DNA of 64,000 bases from Cristatella mucedo (lineage: Eukaryota; Bryozoa; Phylactolaemata; Cristatellidae), in contig WPIO01000041.1 of the NCBI GenBank assembly GCA_009760855.2, forward strand, positions 435,001-499,000, read 5' to 3'. A model generated the notes under the pieces. It made no database searches and was not told where the DNA came from. It saw nothing but the letters and a program-made list of their open reading frames with translations. Made by a program: the position numbers and the translations under genes. Each line of letters opens with the position of its first letter. Positions within the stretch are counted from its first letter, which is position 1. Below are positions 18,480 through 30,049 of the stretch, in pieces.

Positions 18480-21400
18480 GAAATTACGTGCCTATGGACA
18501 TCTAAACGCTTTTCGCTTCGGGCTGCTGGGTCTCCCACGCCGGCGGCTGCATTAGCTACGCCGGCGGCTAGTAACATACTTGTTAGTAATGGTCGTCAGC
18601 AGCTGCTATCGCTTCGTCATCGTATATCAAATGCATTCCTAGATATTAATGTTGTTGCTAAGATTCATGAACTATGCATTAACAAAAGGAAAGCACCCCG
18701 TAGCCGCCGCTGTGGCCGGAACCGCCAGCTTAGACGCTGCTCGTTTGGTATTCCTAGCATTGTCTCGAACCGCTTAGCACGCTCCCCCGCATGCGTCACT
18801 GTAAATCTCTCAAACTTAGTGGTCATCAGGCCTGTTGTAACCCAATCGGCCAGACTTAACGCTTGCCTTTGGAATCCTCGCTCAATGTGCAATAAACCTC
18901 TAGTAATAAACGACCTTATTTCTGAAAATGGTATCGACCTGCTCGCCCTAACTGAAACTTGGCTGAAATCGATAAACTGCCCGACAATTAAAGACGCTAC
19001 TCCATCTGGTTTCACGTTCTTTCACACCCCTAGATCAATCAAAACTGGAGGTGGAGTTGCTATGATCGTGCGCTCGAAATTCAACTTCAAGCCATTTGCG
19101 GTACCCTCGAAGCAGTCTTTTGAATCTATTGTCCTGGTCTCACCCGAAAACAAGCTACCGATAGTGGCAGTAGTCTATCGCCCACCAGGTACCAAATCCT
19201 CCTTTATCTCAGATTTCTCCGATCTCATTTCGATTCTGTGTGCAAGAAATCGATCCTTCCTCGTTATGGGTGATTTCAACGTTCACTTTGATAACTTATC
19301 TGACGCTTTCAGCACCGAATTTCGTACATTGACAGACTCATTATCTCTTGTGGCTCATGTGCATGGCCCTACCCACATCAAGGGTCACACACTCGACCAA
19401 ATTTTTCTCATATAACTGCACTTTGTCATCACCAGTTATCACCAAATCCTGCTTATCTGACCACATGCAGATCTCATTCAATCTACAGTGTGTGCCCACA
19501 TTCTCCTCTAAAATAACCTGTGAAATCGCGAAACCTCAAGACCCTTGATATCGATGCTGTCCGTGCGAGCATATCTGCTTCACCTTTGCTGCTCAGTCCT
19601 CCCTCCGATCTGTCATCACTGGTAGATTGCTACAACACGACACTAGCTGACACGCTCGACGAGTTTGCACCTTTGACAAAGCGCACTGTGCGCCCCCGCC
19701 CAGACGGCCTATGGTTTACCACAGACATTAAACTAGCCAAGTCTACTAAACGAAAGCTTGAAAAGGCATACAAAAGATCCGGACTAACTGTCCATCGACA
19801 GGCATATGAAGACTACTGTAGGTCGTACCAATCGATCCTAGCAAAGGCTAAGTCTAGCTTCTATAGAAACATTGTTCAATCACAGATGCACAATCCAAAA
19901 ATGCTGATGTCGACAATAAACCATCTCCTCAACCGTTCCCAGGTTAGCTCCTTACCTGATGATCCTTGTGATGATCTAGCCGATCGCTTCTCTCGATTCT
20001 TTGTGCAGAAGATAGACAAAATCAGGGAATCCATCCCTGCGATGACAACCTTCCCACTAGAATGCTGTTCCTCGGTTCCTGGCTTCGCCTCAACGTCTGC
20101 ATTTCAACAGGTCACCAGTGACGTAGTCCTAAAGCTCGTATCTCAATCAAAGAAGACAACAAGTCCACTGGACCCTATTCCCACTGTCCTGCTCCTACGT
20201 TGCATTGATCTGCTGCTGCCATGCATAACCAACATCATTAATATGTCATTAGCCTCAGGTCAGGTCCCAGCACCTTTCAAAAAAGCTGTAGTCAGGCCAC
20301 TTCTCAAGAAAGCTACACTAGACCAAGAGAACTTAAGCAACTACCGCCCAGTCTCCCTTCTACCATTCCTATCAAAGACACTGGAACGGGTCGTGGCAGA
20401 CCAGCTGAACTCGTATATCGAAACCTCACACCTTGCTAGTAAGTTCCAGTCTGGCTTTAGAGCTAATCACTCCACAGAGTCAGCATTGCTTCGGGTATAC
20501 AACGACCTACTTAGGAATGCAGACATGGGTAGAGTGTCTCTTCTTGTTTTGCTCGATCTTTCGGCAGCTTTTGATACCATCGATCACAAAGTACTTCTAG
20601 AGCGCCTCTCATCTCGCCTGGGCATCACTGGCACTGCTCTGCAGTGGTTCAGGTCCTATCTCAGTGGGAGACTCCAGAGTGTTGACGTGAATGGACAAAG
20701 ATCATCTGAAGTACCTCTAAAATATGGAGTACCTCAGGGCTCTGTGCTAGGTCCGGTCCTTTTCACCGTTTATACTCTCCCTCTCGCTGATGTGATTGCC
20801 AAGCACAATCTAGGCTTTCACTTCTATGCGGATGACACTCAGTTGTACCTTTGCTTTGATCCCTCCCAGCCTTCGAGCACCTCAAATTCTCTCAACTCAC
20901 TTGCTGCATGCATTGATGACATCCGATCATGGATGGCAGCAAATTTTCTAAAACTAAACGATGATAAAAAACTAACTTACTAGTTATGGGCAAACCTAGT
21001 GTTATTCAGAAATTGGAAAGGCTGACTTTCAAAATTGGCTCTGCCAGCATATCTCCAGTTGCATCAGCTCGAAATCTAGGTGTCATATTCCAAAGCGACC
21101 TCTCTTTAGACGACCACATCAGCTCCACAGTCAAATCAGCCTATTTTCAGCTTCATAACATTGCTAAAATTAGGGCTTGTTTAGATAAGGATACCACGTC
21201 CAAGTTGGTCCATGCATTCGTGACATCTCGTCTCGACTTCTGCAACTCACTGCTTACTGGCCTACCAGCATGTGCGATCAGGCGATTGCAGCTGGTGCAA
21301 ACTCTGCAGCTAGGCTTGTCTGTCGTGAGCGTCGCAGTTGCCACATTACTCCACTTCTCGCCGACCTGCACTGGTTACCAGTCAAGCAACGGATTGACTT

Positions 21401-21689
21401 CAAGGTTTTGTCGCTCACTTTTAGGTCTCTTCATTCTATGGCTCCAGCCTATCTTTCAGATACACTACCCCATCAGGCAAAGCATCGTACCACTCGCTTT
21501 TCGGAATCCAACAGTCTAGAAATACCTCGTACAAACCTTAAATCCTTTGGAGACCGTGCATTTAGCTCGTATGCTCCCACAGCCTGGAACTCCCTCCCGA
21601 CCTGCATCAGAACATCCCCTGACCTGACCACATTTAAAAAAAACTTAAAAACATACCTATTTAGGACAGCATTTAGTGGGTCCTTGTGA
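18480..21689 (+). pseudogene. LINE-A ORF2: AP endonuclease + reverse transcriptase
   Basis: The frame is open from 18480. The N-terminal part is Arg/Cys-rich (RSRRCGRNRQLRRCSFG), then the endonuclease shows WNPRSMCNK, LLALTETWLK, MGDFNVHFD and, after a frameshift, CLSDHMQISF (the SDH box). RT follows with [64 protein letters not shown] and the catalytic FYADDTQLYL (about 20821-20850). The C-terminal block (SRLDFCNSLLTGLPACAIRRLQ; PLLADLHWLPVKQRIDFKVL) ends at 21689. Frameshifts occur near 19410, 19525, 20968 (extra A in an A run) and 21300 (missing A). All catalytic RT residues are present, so it decayed recently. Confidence 0.92.
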
Positions 21690-21926
21690 TTCGTCCTCGA
21701 TGTGCTTATGCGTGCTGACACTGTTCATGCTGCCACTAACCACATTTGCATGCTGACCCAGTGCATGTAACCCCTAACCATGTTATTCATTTTGTTTGTT
21801 TTTCAAGCATGATTTTACTTACTATTCTATTGCGTATCACTTTGCAGCAAATGTAAAGCGCCTAGAAAGAGATTAGGTTCTCTGAGGGCGCTTTATCAAG
21901 TGCAATATTATTATTATTATTATTAA
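18480..21926 (+). mobile_element. LINE-A, near-complete copy (reference copy here)
   Basis: A non-LTR retrotransposon of the CR1/L2 group with N-terminal ORF2 sequence, AP-type endonuclease, RT, C-terminal domain and 3' UTR. It ends with the tail GCGCCTAGAAAGAGATTAGG, TTCTCTGAGGGCGC and (ATT)n at about 21905-21926. The 5' boundary lies between the SINE-2 fragment (18292) and 18480 and is not sharply visible. No separate ORF1 was recognised upstream, so the element may be 5'-truncated. Confidence 0.93.
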
Positions 21927-22160
21927 TGAAGTTGCTAAGCAGCGTGCGGAGCAGAAGAAACATGGTCGTGACGGGTAGGACGATTTCAGCGGCTCTGTCG
22001 TTTCTAAGAAAATGCTCTTGCACTGGAGAGCATTGTTGATCGGAATTCTTGCTCGTGCAGGTCATCGATGGCACCAAGGCCTAGGTTGGGCTGAGTTAGC
22101 TGCCTTATGTGCCTAGAGCTAGAGAGGGAGATAGCTGCCTCAAGGCAGCTATCGCCGCCC
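21927..22160. other. Unassigned spacer between LINE-A and SINE-2
   Basis: No gene recognised. It contains a direct duplication around GATAGCTGCCTCAAGGCAGCTATC (22131-22154), which is itself palindromic. Confidence 0.4.
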
Positions 22161-22226
22161 CAAGATGTGCAAACAACAATTGAGGATTGTTTCCTCGGGG
22201 CTCGAACCCACTGTCTGGTTCTCAAA

Positions 22227-22411
22227 AAATAAAAATAAAAATCCTAGCTGATTTAACAGCCTCTTTTTGTATAGCGACAGAATAGCCTCGATGGTTATCA
22301 CCACCGCTTGCAGCGGCGATAAAGGATCGCCCACTGCAGGATTCGAACCCACGACCTCGGAGCCGACGTCGTGAAAAGCAACCGCCTTACTCAGTGAGCC
22401 ATTACGGCTCA
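22227..22411 (-). mobile_element. SINE-2 copy
   Basis: Minus strand: head GTGAGCCGTAATGGCTCACT with GAGTAAGGCGGTTGCTTTTC, B box GTGGGTTCGAATCCTGCAG, middle region and tail AGGCTGTTAAATCAGCTAGG followed by (ATTTT)n. A B-box-like remnant just beyond it (CAGTGGGTTCGAGCCCC, 22197-22213, minus) suggests an older tRNA-like piece. Confidence 0.9.
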
Positions 22412-22770
22412 CCACATTACGAGAACGACACTTTTTAAAATCCTCGAGCAACCATGCCGACTGCACCGTCGCTGAGAATTGCCGCTCTTACTCTTCAGCC
22501 GTTGCTCGCGTTGCCAGTTAGCTGATAGACGAGCAGACAGCTCCAGTACTGGAGCCTCTGAGCTTCTGAGTCCCGGCTTCTGAGTGCTCGACACGTGACA
22601 TCGCAACCCAGTGTCGCTCACTCGGGCGGGCCTCGATGTAGGGAAGACTCTCCAATAATTCGCCGCATACCAAAACGGTCAGTCCTATTATTGTGAAAAT
22701 GCTTGAGACTATTGTGGCTCCTGAATCAAAAGAGCTGGGGAATCGGATAAGTATTTAAAATATAATATAA
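22412..22770. other. No gene recognised
   Basis: No transposon landmark or supported exon was recognised. Confidence 0.4.
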
Positions 22771-22774
22771 TAAT

Positions 22775-23171
22775 AATAATAATATTGCACTTGATAAAGC
22801 GCCCTCAGAGAACTTAATCTCTTTCTAGGCGCTTTACATTTGCTGCAAAGTGATACGCAACAGAATAGTAAGTAAAATCATGCTTGAAAAACAAACAAAA
22901 TGAATAACATGGTTAGGGGTTACATGCACTGGGTCAGCATGCAAATGTGGTTAGTGGCAGCATGCACAGTGTCAGCACGCATAAGCACATCGAGGACGAA
23001 TCACAAGGACCCACTAAATGCTGTCCTAAATAGGTGTGTTTTTAAGTTTCTTTTAAATGTGGTCAGGTCAGGGGATGTTCTGATGCAGGTCGGGAGGGAG
23101 TTCCAGGCTGTGGGAGCATACGAGCTAAATGCACGGTCTCCAAAGGATTTAAGGTTTGTACGAGGTATTTC
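22775..23171 (-). mobile_element. LINE-A 3' copy, closest sister of the 18.5-21.9 kb copy
   Basis: Minus strand: ORF2 C-terminus from GAAATACCTCGTACAAACC, then 3' UTR, tail and (ATT)n (22775-22793). It shares the unusual variants of the 18.5-21.9 kb copy: CCTCGATGTGCTTATG, GTGCATGTAACCCC and CTATTCTGTTGCGTATCAC (CTATTCTATTG in the sister). It therefore belongs to the same sublineage, in inverted orientation about 0.9 kb away. Confidence 0.9.
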
Positions 23172-23221
23172 GATATATAATATATAATATAATGTTAAAA
23201 ATATAATGTAATATTATACAC

Positions 23222-23268
<47 letters not shown>

Positions 23269-23275
23269 CACTATG
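23172..23275. repeat. AT-rich tract with (AT)n
   Basis: An ATATA-rich stretch with a pure AT run at about 23223-23262, adjoining the 5'-truncated end of the LINE-A copy. Confidence 0.9.
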
Positions 23276-23321
23276 TGGCTTAGACAGTATTAAAAAGCCC
23301 AATTCAAGAGATGGTCAGTGA

Positions 23322-23398
23322 GTTGTGCTGTAGGGCTCGAACCCAATTAAAAGGCTGGTGCTTTAAGCACGCGCCTCTCTGTGACTCTAGAACAGACT
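23322..23398 (-). other. tRNA-like relic (possible degraded SINE or tRNA)
   Basis: Minus strand: AGGCGCGTGCTTAAAGCACC, then TTGGGTTCGAGCCCTACAG, a good B box (GGTTCGAGCCC) downstream of a weak A-box-like region. A cloverleaf is not convincing, so this is more likely a SINE head than a functional tRNA gene. Confidence 0.35.
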
Positions 23399-24298
23399 TA
23401 TCTGCACTTATGTCAAGGGCTTGTAACGAAGTCTGGTAGCTGTTGATCTGTACCGTAATCGGCTAGCGTCGACTTAGCTGCGCATGCCGGTGACTCGTTA
23501 GTCTCCACACTTATTGAGATACAGGTCCACCGCTAGGTGTCGCGCGTCTGTAAGGACCAGCACCGTTACGAGAGCTGCGCTCGTTGCGCAGGACGTAAGT
23601 GGCAGCACCGACCACTCCGTGGCACTAGCGGAAAGTGGGCACCGGCTCGCATTGACTTTCTGTGGATTCTATACAGCAACTCGAGCTTACTGGCTGTGGA
23701 CTCGCTTCGCTGAGTCACGTCTATTACACGTCACTCCCGGAAGTACCTGTGACCATATTGCCGCGTAACGGAAAGACGGACTTTCTCGCTTTAATTAGTA
23801 TGGAAAACAGCAGCGCGAACAGTAATAACTAATGACGTCTCTTAACGGTGCGGAGCAACGTTGTATGACTTACAATGTGCTACAGCACTCACGCACGCCG
23901 AAGAAATCCACTCAGCGAGCGATGCTGCGGTAGCTTACTAAGGTCATGCAGCAAACCAAAATAAAGCCTACCAAGGTCGACGAGAATTCAATGTACCGCG
24001 ATTAATGTGGCTGACACGAGTCGTTATTTGGAATGGAAGCCTCAAACCAATGTGCTTTAGTGACCAGCAGGCTAGAGTTTGAATCGACTGGACTACAAGA
24101 GTCCGACGTACTGGCTGCTGGGTCACACTTCCATTGAGGTGTCTGGAAGAAGATAACTAAGGAAGCGGATATGAACATGACGAGCCCTATATCTTTTAAG
24201 CGAATCATCATGATTATGTCGTTTGGGATACATATAACTACATGTATATAAACATATATGTTCATACACACAAGCAAAAAAAATATGTATATATATTG
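23399..24298. other. No gene recognised
   Basis: Unassigned sequence. A 113-codon minus-strand frame at 24002-24343 is hydrophobic and A/T-rich with no recognisable family. Confidence 0.35.
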
Positions 24299-24331
24299 GC
24301 ACTCAAAATCTTTGGAGACTGTACCTTTAGT

Positions 24332-24391
24332 TGCCACGTGCACGAGATATTTTACGTGTTTTAGATGCCACGTGCACGAGATATTTTACGT
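24332..24391. repeat. 26-bp direct duplication containing CACGTGCACG
   Basis: The same 26 bases, beginning TGCCACGTGCACGAGATATT, occur at 24332-24357 and 24366-24391, 8 bp apart. A LINE-A-like plus-strand snippet (CAAAATCTTTGGAGACTGTA) directly precedes the first copy. Confidence 0.9.
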
Positions 24392-24644
24392 TGTCTTCGC
24401 AGAATACATATAAATTGTCTACGCAGAATAGACAACTCTTCATTTAAGCTCATTTTAAACCACGAAGAAAAGCACTTTTGGATTGAACGCTCCGAATTAA
24501 AACATTGGCATTCTAACTTAGTCAGATTAAAACTGAAATATTCTCAGCGGTTTATGAGTTATATTACCCTTGGGAATCATATATTTAATCATCGATGGTT
24601 AATGTAATATCAAAGAATATAATAACACTTGTAGTAATAAATTT

Positions 24645-25240
24645 ATATATCCGTCGTAAGAGAACTAAATCGATTTCTAGGCACTTTATAAATGCTTAAA
24701 GGAAGCAAGTTAATTGATTAGCCGAGCTGGTTTGGTCCAGCGGTTAAGGTGCTCGCCCCGACCAAGGTCTGGCTGAGGTCGCGGGCTCCAGCCTCGAGGC
24801 ATTTGTGAAGCGCCTGAATAGTGATTAAGTTCTCTTGGAGCGCTATAAAAATGAATTATATATATAACATGAACAGTATCAGCAAGAATTAGCAACGAAG
24901 TAACATTTACACCAACTCAGCTAATCTTGTGAGGAAAATGCGAGTTTTTAGCTTCATTTTAAATGCCAAGTCAGGGACGCCGTGACATAAGTCCAGATTT
25001 ACTTATCGCAATGATAGCATAAGAACTAGAGACAGGTTCTCCAACGGATTTGAAGTTAGTTCGAGGTACAGCTGAACAACTTGAGTTAGAAGAGCGAGTG
25101 ACACGATGCCTGAACTGATTAGAAATGGTTCTGATAGGACTGAAGGGACCGTAAGATAGTGAGCAACAAAACCTCGAAATCGAAAGGCAGCACGATGAAA
25201 GATTCGTGATATCGAATGATTTGTGTACACTCAAAAATGG
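24645..25240 (-). mobile_element. LINE-A, old degraded copy with nested SINE-1
   Basis: On the minus strand a tail piece (24650-24715) and then ORF2 C-terminal remnants (24890-25240) align in order with LINE-A landmarks. An example is the plus-strand AACGGATTTGAAGTTAGTTC, corresponding to CCAAAGGATTTGAGGTTTGT. The SINE-1 at 24722-24870 splits it. Confidence 0.75.
24722..24870 (+). mobile_element. SINE-1 copy, full length
   Basis: The head GAGCTGGTTTGGTCCAGCGG leads into TTAAGGTGCTCGCCCCGACC, then B-box region GGTCGCGGGCTCCAGCC (one base off consensus) and the tail AAGCGCCTGAATAGTGATTA, TTCTCTTGGAGCGCTATA with an AT-rich end. It is inserted in an old LINE-A. Confidence 0.9.
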
Positions 25241-25407
25241 AACAGCTCAGTATGACAGAAGAAGTAACAGTGGACTATTTTTGGGTGCCGCCTTTTTTGC
25301 CATAAAGCGGAGAAAATGGCTAAAGTATAGTTAATTTTAGTTCTGAAGCAGAATTATCTTTCTTAGCTTTTGGAAAAGGCAAATAGAGAATCTTTATTAA
25401 CCATAAC

Positions 25408-25580
25408 AATACTAATAATAATAATATATTGGTTGCAGCTCCTCAGAGAACTCAATCTCTCTCTAGGTAGTTTACATCTGCTGCAAAGGAAGCAAAATCG
25501 AGTGGTTAGTGGAAGCATTCTCAATGAGAACAGCTTAACATGGTTAGAGGTGAAATGCACAGGTTCGAGGTATACCAACA
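25408..25580 (-). mobile_element. LINE-A 3' UTR fragment
   Basis: Minus strand: UTR landmarks (GTGCATTTCACCTCTAACCATG) and the tail (AGAGAGAGATTGAGTTCTCTG), ATT-rich end at 25408-25427. Confidence 0.8.
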
Positions 25581-26240
25581 CTTCGAAGCTGCTGAAGCTT
25601 TCAGGAATACGAACAATTTCTACCGAGAACAACCTTCAAGACTTTAACCAAAAGTCTCGAAAAAATAAAAAAATATTCTTCGCCTGTAAATTTGACAGCC
25701 TTGAAGTAAATCGGCTAGGATTTCTTACATGAAATAACGAGCAATTTTAGAGTCTGTTTTTAAGGCCAAATCTATTAAAAATACTAATTTTTTCAACAAT
25801 TTATCATCTGATTTGGGCACCTTTAAAAAGACTACAATCTTCATGAGATCAGAAATTTTGACGATTTCCAAATAAGAGAAAAAGTTATTAATAAAACTAA
25901 TTTTGACAAGGAAGTAAACCAGATGATACATATCTAAAAATACAATTTAAATATCACAGGATCATGTGCAGATCGCATCCCAACTTGTATAACCTTGGTA
26001 CATTTAGGTAAATGTTTGCAACTTGTTGAAGTGCATGCTTGTGACTTCTAATTTTCTACGCTTACAATGTAACATTGGTAATTTTAAAATCCATAATTCG
26101 GCTAATGCTTGACGGATTAATGTCAAAGTTGAATGGTAAGTTCTGCTTGCTCACCATTGCAATAGTTTATTTCCGATGTCCGTTGATAAGCACTACTATA
26201 CATGACCCCGATTATCGAAAATCTAGCTTTGGGACATTGA
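25581..26240. other. No gene recognised (A/T-rich)
   Basis: Only short A/T-rich frames are present. Nothing assignable. Confidence 0.4.
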
Positions 26241-26245
26241 ATTTA

Positions 26246-26415
26246 AGGCATGTAATAGCCCAGAAGATAAGATATATCGCTCTTTACGACCAAGGTTGAG
26301 GGTTCGAATCCTGCAATGGGCGATGCTTTATTTCCAAATGCAAGCGGTAGCGGTAGCCATTAGGGCTCTTCCACCGCTACAAAAATAAAGCTGTTTAATC
26401 AGCTAAATTTTGTAT
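26246..26415 (+). mobile_element. SINE-2 copy, diverged
   Basis: Degraded head (GCCCAGAAGATAAGATATATCG), intact B box (GAGGGTTCGAATCCTGCAATG), GGGCGATGCTTTATTTCC, and the tail AAAGCTGTTTAATCAGCTAA. Confidence 0.85.
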
Positions 26416-26419
26416 ATCA

Positions 26420-27560
26420 TTTTATTCATTTGAAAACATTTATAGCCTGTCGGCGAGCGCATTATTGCGGAGCTGAAAGGTCAATCAAAAAAAAACCTTT
26501 GCAAGTATCTCTGAACAGTATGCCTCTTGCGCACATGAAAAGCACTACAAGGCACGGCAAGGTATGGGGCTGAAGTTCCGTGCCTCAACGAGGCACTCTG
26601 CTGAGTAATCTGCCTTTGATCCGACGCAAGAATTCCGATCGGACCTCCCAACATAATTCTTCACGAGCACAGCAGAAAATGAAATGTCTGAAGATTTAAT
26701 TGTCCAAGTCAGCAGCCAACGTAGCGCTCTTTAATCTTCTTTCTCTGCTCTGCATCTCCTCTCCGTGCATTTTCTCTCTTACAAAACTTCCCAACTATAT
26801 TTACCTGTTCTCTATCCGCCTGCTTCCTCTACCCCCTTTCAAGCACGCCCCTGCGATGCTCATGTCAAAGGTAATTTTCCAGTCTAAGAATTTTACCAGC
26901 CAGCTCGTTGATTCCACGCCTGCAGTTCTCCTCATGAGAAGCGCCTAGATTTTCTGGTTCCCGTGACTAGCATGACGAATATGTCGTCAGCCTGGGGCAC
27001 TGTCGCTAAATTATTCGCAGAGGCCGCGTTCGGTACGCTCGTCAAGAAGTAGGCGCTGAACTCGGACGACAAATAAAGCACTCTGATATAAGACTTTCGA
27101 ACGAGTAGTTAGAAAGAGACTACAATCTTGCGCTTAATGAGCAAAGCTAAAAATAAACTTAAAGTGGAGATTTAAAGCCACTCACCCTGCAGTGACGGCA
27201 CTAGAATTTATATGACTCTTGAATTAAGATTATTTGGAAGCTAATGCATTGCAATTTATTTGCGTTGTATACTTTTTCGCCACTTTAATTGAGTAATTGT
27301 AATTGTGTAATTGATTAACCACTGTAATATAATTGTCGACTTTTGGTGCCTTCTATAATTTTTTCCTGCTGCATTAGTGTACCTTTTATGAATTTTAGAC
27401 AAGTTTTGATATTCCAGAGTCACCAGTATCCGTCTACCCTCCGGAAGAACTAACAATAATTGCATGAGGTGTGTTGGTATGTCTACCACATCAGCACCAG
27501 ACACACACTGTGGTTTGAGCATATTTGAGATTGCTTTCGTTAGGAAATAGGTTTGACGTC
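26420..27560. other. No gene recognised
   Basis: An 82-codon plus-strand frame (26700-26948) is hydrophobic and Pro/Leu-rich, without splice support or a recognised family. Confidence 0.35.
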
Positions 27561-27564
27561 AGCT

Positions 27565-28095
27565 CCAAAATCACGTCTGCCTACTGTTGGCCACGTACTG
27601 CTACAAAAATGTGGGCATGATACCATGATACCATGGCCAAGTTGGTCCTCTCATTTGTCATATCCCGTCCTGACATCAGTAGCTCACTACTCGCCGGTCT
27701 TCTGGCCTGTGCAATAACAATCATACAGTGGGTGCAGGAATCGGCAATTGGGCCTGTCGGTCGTGATAGTCGCAGTTGCCACACTATGCCTCTTCTCACC
27801 TACCTGCGCTGGTTTGTCATCAAGCCGTTTATCGACTTCAAGGTTTTCTCACTCACTATGAGCTTCCTTCATAATCTTGCTCAGACCTACCTATCCGAAC
27901 TACTTTCCAGTCAGTCAGGCTAGGCGGCACACCAGCACCTCATCTAACTGAAGTTGTTTATCTGCGCCTCCAACAAAACTCAAATCACTTGGAGACCGCG
28001 CCTGTAATGCATATGCCGCCAAAGCATTGAACTCACTTCCGACTGAGGTGACACTATTTGAGATAAAGCTAAAAGAGCACATTTGTTCGTCACAT
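27565..28095 (+). mobile_element. LINE-A ORF2 C-terminal copy, degraded
   Basis: Plus strand: GCCAAGTTGGTCCTCTCATT, then GACTTCAAGGTTTTCTCACTC and related landmarks in the LINE-A order. The peptide FDFKVFSLTM-type block is retained with several indels. Confidence 0.8.
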
Positions 28096-28126
28096 AATTT
28101 GCCGGTTCCGCGTGAATTGTTCTTTA

Positions 28127-28440
28127 AAAATAAAAATAATGCATTCGATATAGTGCTCTCGGAGAACTCAATCTCTTTCTAGGCTAAATTTAAATTTGCT
28201 GCAAAGGGAAGCGCGATCGAATGAAGAGCGGTGCTTGATCATGCTTGATAAAAAACCACAATTGAAAAGTTAGGGGTGACATGCACAGGGTCAGCATACA
28301 CGGGTGGTCAGTGGCAGCATGCACAGTGTCAGCACGCATAAGCACGTGAAGGACGAGTCACAGGGACCCACTAAACGCTGTCCTAAATAGATGTGTTTTT
28401 AAGTTCCTCTTAAATGTGGTCAGGTCAGGAGAGGTCATAG
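28127..28440 (-). mobile_element. LINE-A 3' copy
   Basis: Minus strand: end of ORF2, 3' UTR, tail hairpin and an A/T-rich end. It lies tail to tail with the plus-strand relic at 27565-28095. Confidence 0.87.
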
Positions 28441-28970
28441 ACATAGTCATGGGCAGTACCAAGTTATTAGCGGTTTTTGCTTTGTCAGTGGAATACGCCC
28501 GCTTGCTCGCAGAGCCGTCATGCTGACCTTTTTGTCCGAGCGAAGTTTATCGTAATGCCCTGCAGCTGCCGTTGGAGCACATTCCCAAGCTTGAAAAATT
28601 GGAAAAAGAATGGATCTGGCTAGACTGTCGTGGCTATTTGTTCCTTGCATGCCAATTTCTCTCCTTTTAATCCTTAAGTCGGATCCAGTTATATTCCATT
28701 ACCGAAATAGATCATGAATACGAGAGCTGTTATAAATATAAAGAATGAGGGCGATCATCTATGCCCTTTTTGTTGTGTCCTTAGAGGTAGTGAATGTGTT
28801 CTTTAGCGTCTGGTCTCACAAAGAGTTCACTGTCGAGGGATTTACGCTGACTGTGCTACGTTTGTTACCGTGTGTAGTCGCAGCTGTTCGTTTACTCGAC
28901 CGTGCAGAATGCTCAGTGGATCTTGAACAGCGGCACGGTCTTTCGTAGTAGCTAATCGTGCGTCGGATCG

Positions 28971-29474
28971 CTAATCCAATGTCATTTCAGGGCTCTGTAG
29001 GCGAATACTTTGCCAGGACGAAGTCGCGGCCGATGCCTGTGCTACAGCCTGCTTTCTAGCGTGGTACTGTGGTACTGGCGATAGCTGCTTTATAGCGGCT
29101 CTATTTGGTCGCTGTTTTGCGATGTGCTGCACAGGCTGGACGCAGCAGCTACATGTCGCGCCAAGGCTTTGCACTCTGTAACCCAACAAAGCCACCTCCT
29201 GGAATGTCCCGCTCAACTGCAAGCGCTCAACTGCATGCGTGGCCACGAGCTCCTCCAGTTGTACATTTTTATGTGCCATTTTTTTGACGCTACGTTTTGA
29301 CGTTCTTGATACTTGTGCCCAGTGGTGAGGGTGCTGTTCAAACATTCGCAGACATTCATGAACAGATCTCTCGAACGTATCGCTTGATAGCGCCGCTCGA
29401 TGGTGCCACTTAGTTAACTGTATTTTGCTCGAGGAATCGGTGGCATATGCATTGACTTGATTGACCGAGAGCAT
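28971..29474 (-). CDS. Orphan 167-codon open frame, unknown
   Basis: This is the longest minus-strand frame in an otherwise repeat-poor 1.5-kb interval. The peptide is mixed in composition and not low-complexity (for example TFERSVHECLRMFEQHPHHW), starts with ATG (MLSVNQVNAYATDSS) and ends EMTLD-stop. I recognise no domain, and codon support cannot be judged by eye. It could be an exon, a relic of an unrecognised transposon, or chance. Confidence 0.22.
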   Translation of the reverse strand: MLSVNQVNAYATDSSSKIQLTKWHHRAALSSDTFERSVHECLRMFEQHPHHWAQVSRTSKRSVKKMAHKNVQLEELVATHAVERLQLSGTFQEVALLGYRVQSLGATCSCCVQPVQHIAKQRPNRAAIKQLSPVPQYHARKQAVAQASAATSSWQSIRLQSPEMTLD

Positions 29475-29979
29475 GCGGCTATGCGGCCGTGCTTCGCACC
29501 CACTGTCCGGAGGCAGGGCTTGTCTGCCGATGGCTCTTCATTGTCTGTTCTCAACTGTGTGACAGCTGGCAGTGGCATTCTCTGAGAGAAATATAGTACG
29601 ATTAGCTAGAAATCAATGCAGCAGTATTTCACTCGCAAAATTCGCTCGCATTATGCACTGTAGTAGGGCCTCGATAAGTATAGTGAAGCCAAAACTCCAC
29701 CAGTTTCTTACATTCGTGTATGTTTTCCGTACTTAATCATGTTTTCACCAATTTGAACCAATTGACGTCCTTTTTCTGCAATCATCGAGTGCCTAGCTAG
29801 GAATTTAGTTATCCCAGGGCATCGTATACATATTTTATTAATAAGGTGACCCGCATCACAATTAATTATAGAAGACATCATCCAGTAAGAGACTCACAAA
29901 GTGGTGAATTGGCCTTGTGCGAGGGCAGGCAGTGAAGTAGACGCGTAGACAGTCGGCTCGGCCTGAGCTCTCTCGCCCA

Positions 29980-29992
29980 CTACGTCACGCCT
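29980..29992. promoter_or_regulatory. CRE/ATF-like site upstream of a candidate first exon
   Basis: ACTACGTCACGCC contains TACGTCA, the ATF/CREB core, about 60 bp upstream of the ATG at 30050 in a CpG-containing stretch. Placement is suggestive only. Confidence 0.25.
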
Positions 29993-30049
29993 AAGCCTCT
30001 TGCCTATCGAGTCCAAGTTCGCTGCCTGCATCGACGGTAGGCTAGATCA

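Noticed and set aside
22775-23187. 95-codon plus-strand frame at 22900-23187
   Set aside because: Antisense of a LINE-A 3' end. The same frame recurs antisense to other LINE-A copies.
28745-28948. 67-codon hydrophobic frame starting MRAIIYALFVVSLEVV
   Set aside because: No splice support or recognised family. Hydrophobic stretches this short arise by chance in A/T-rich DNA.
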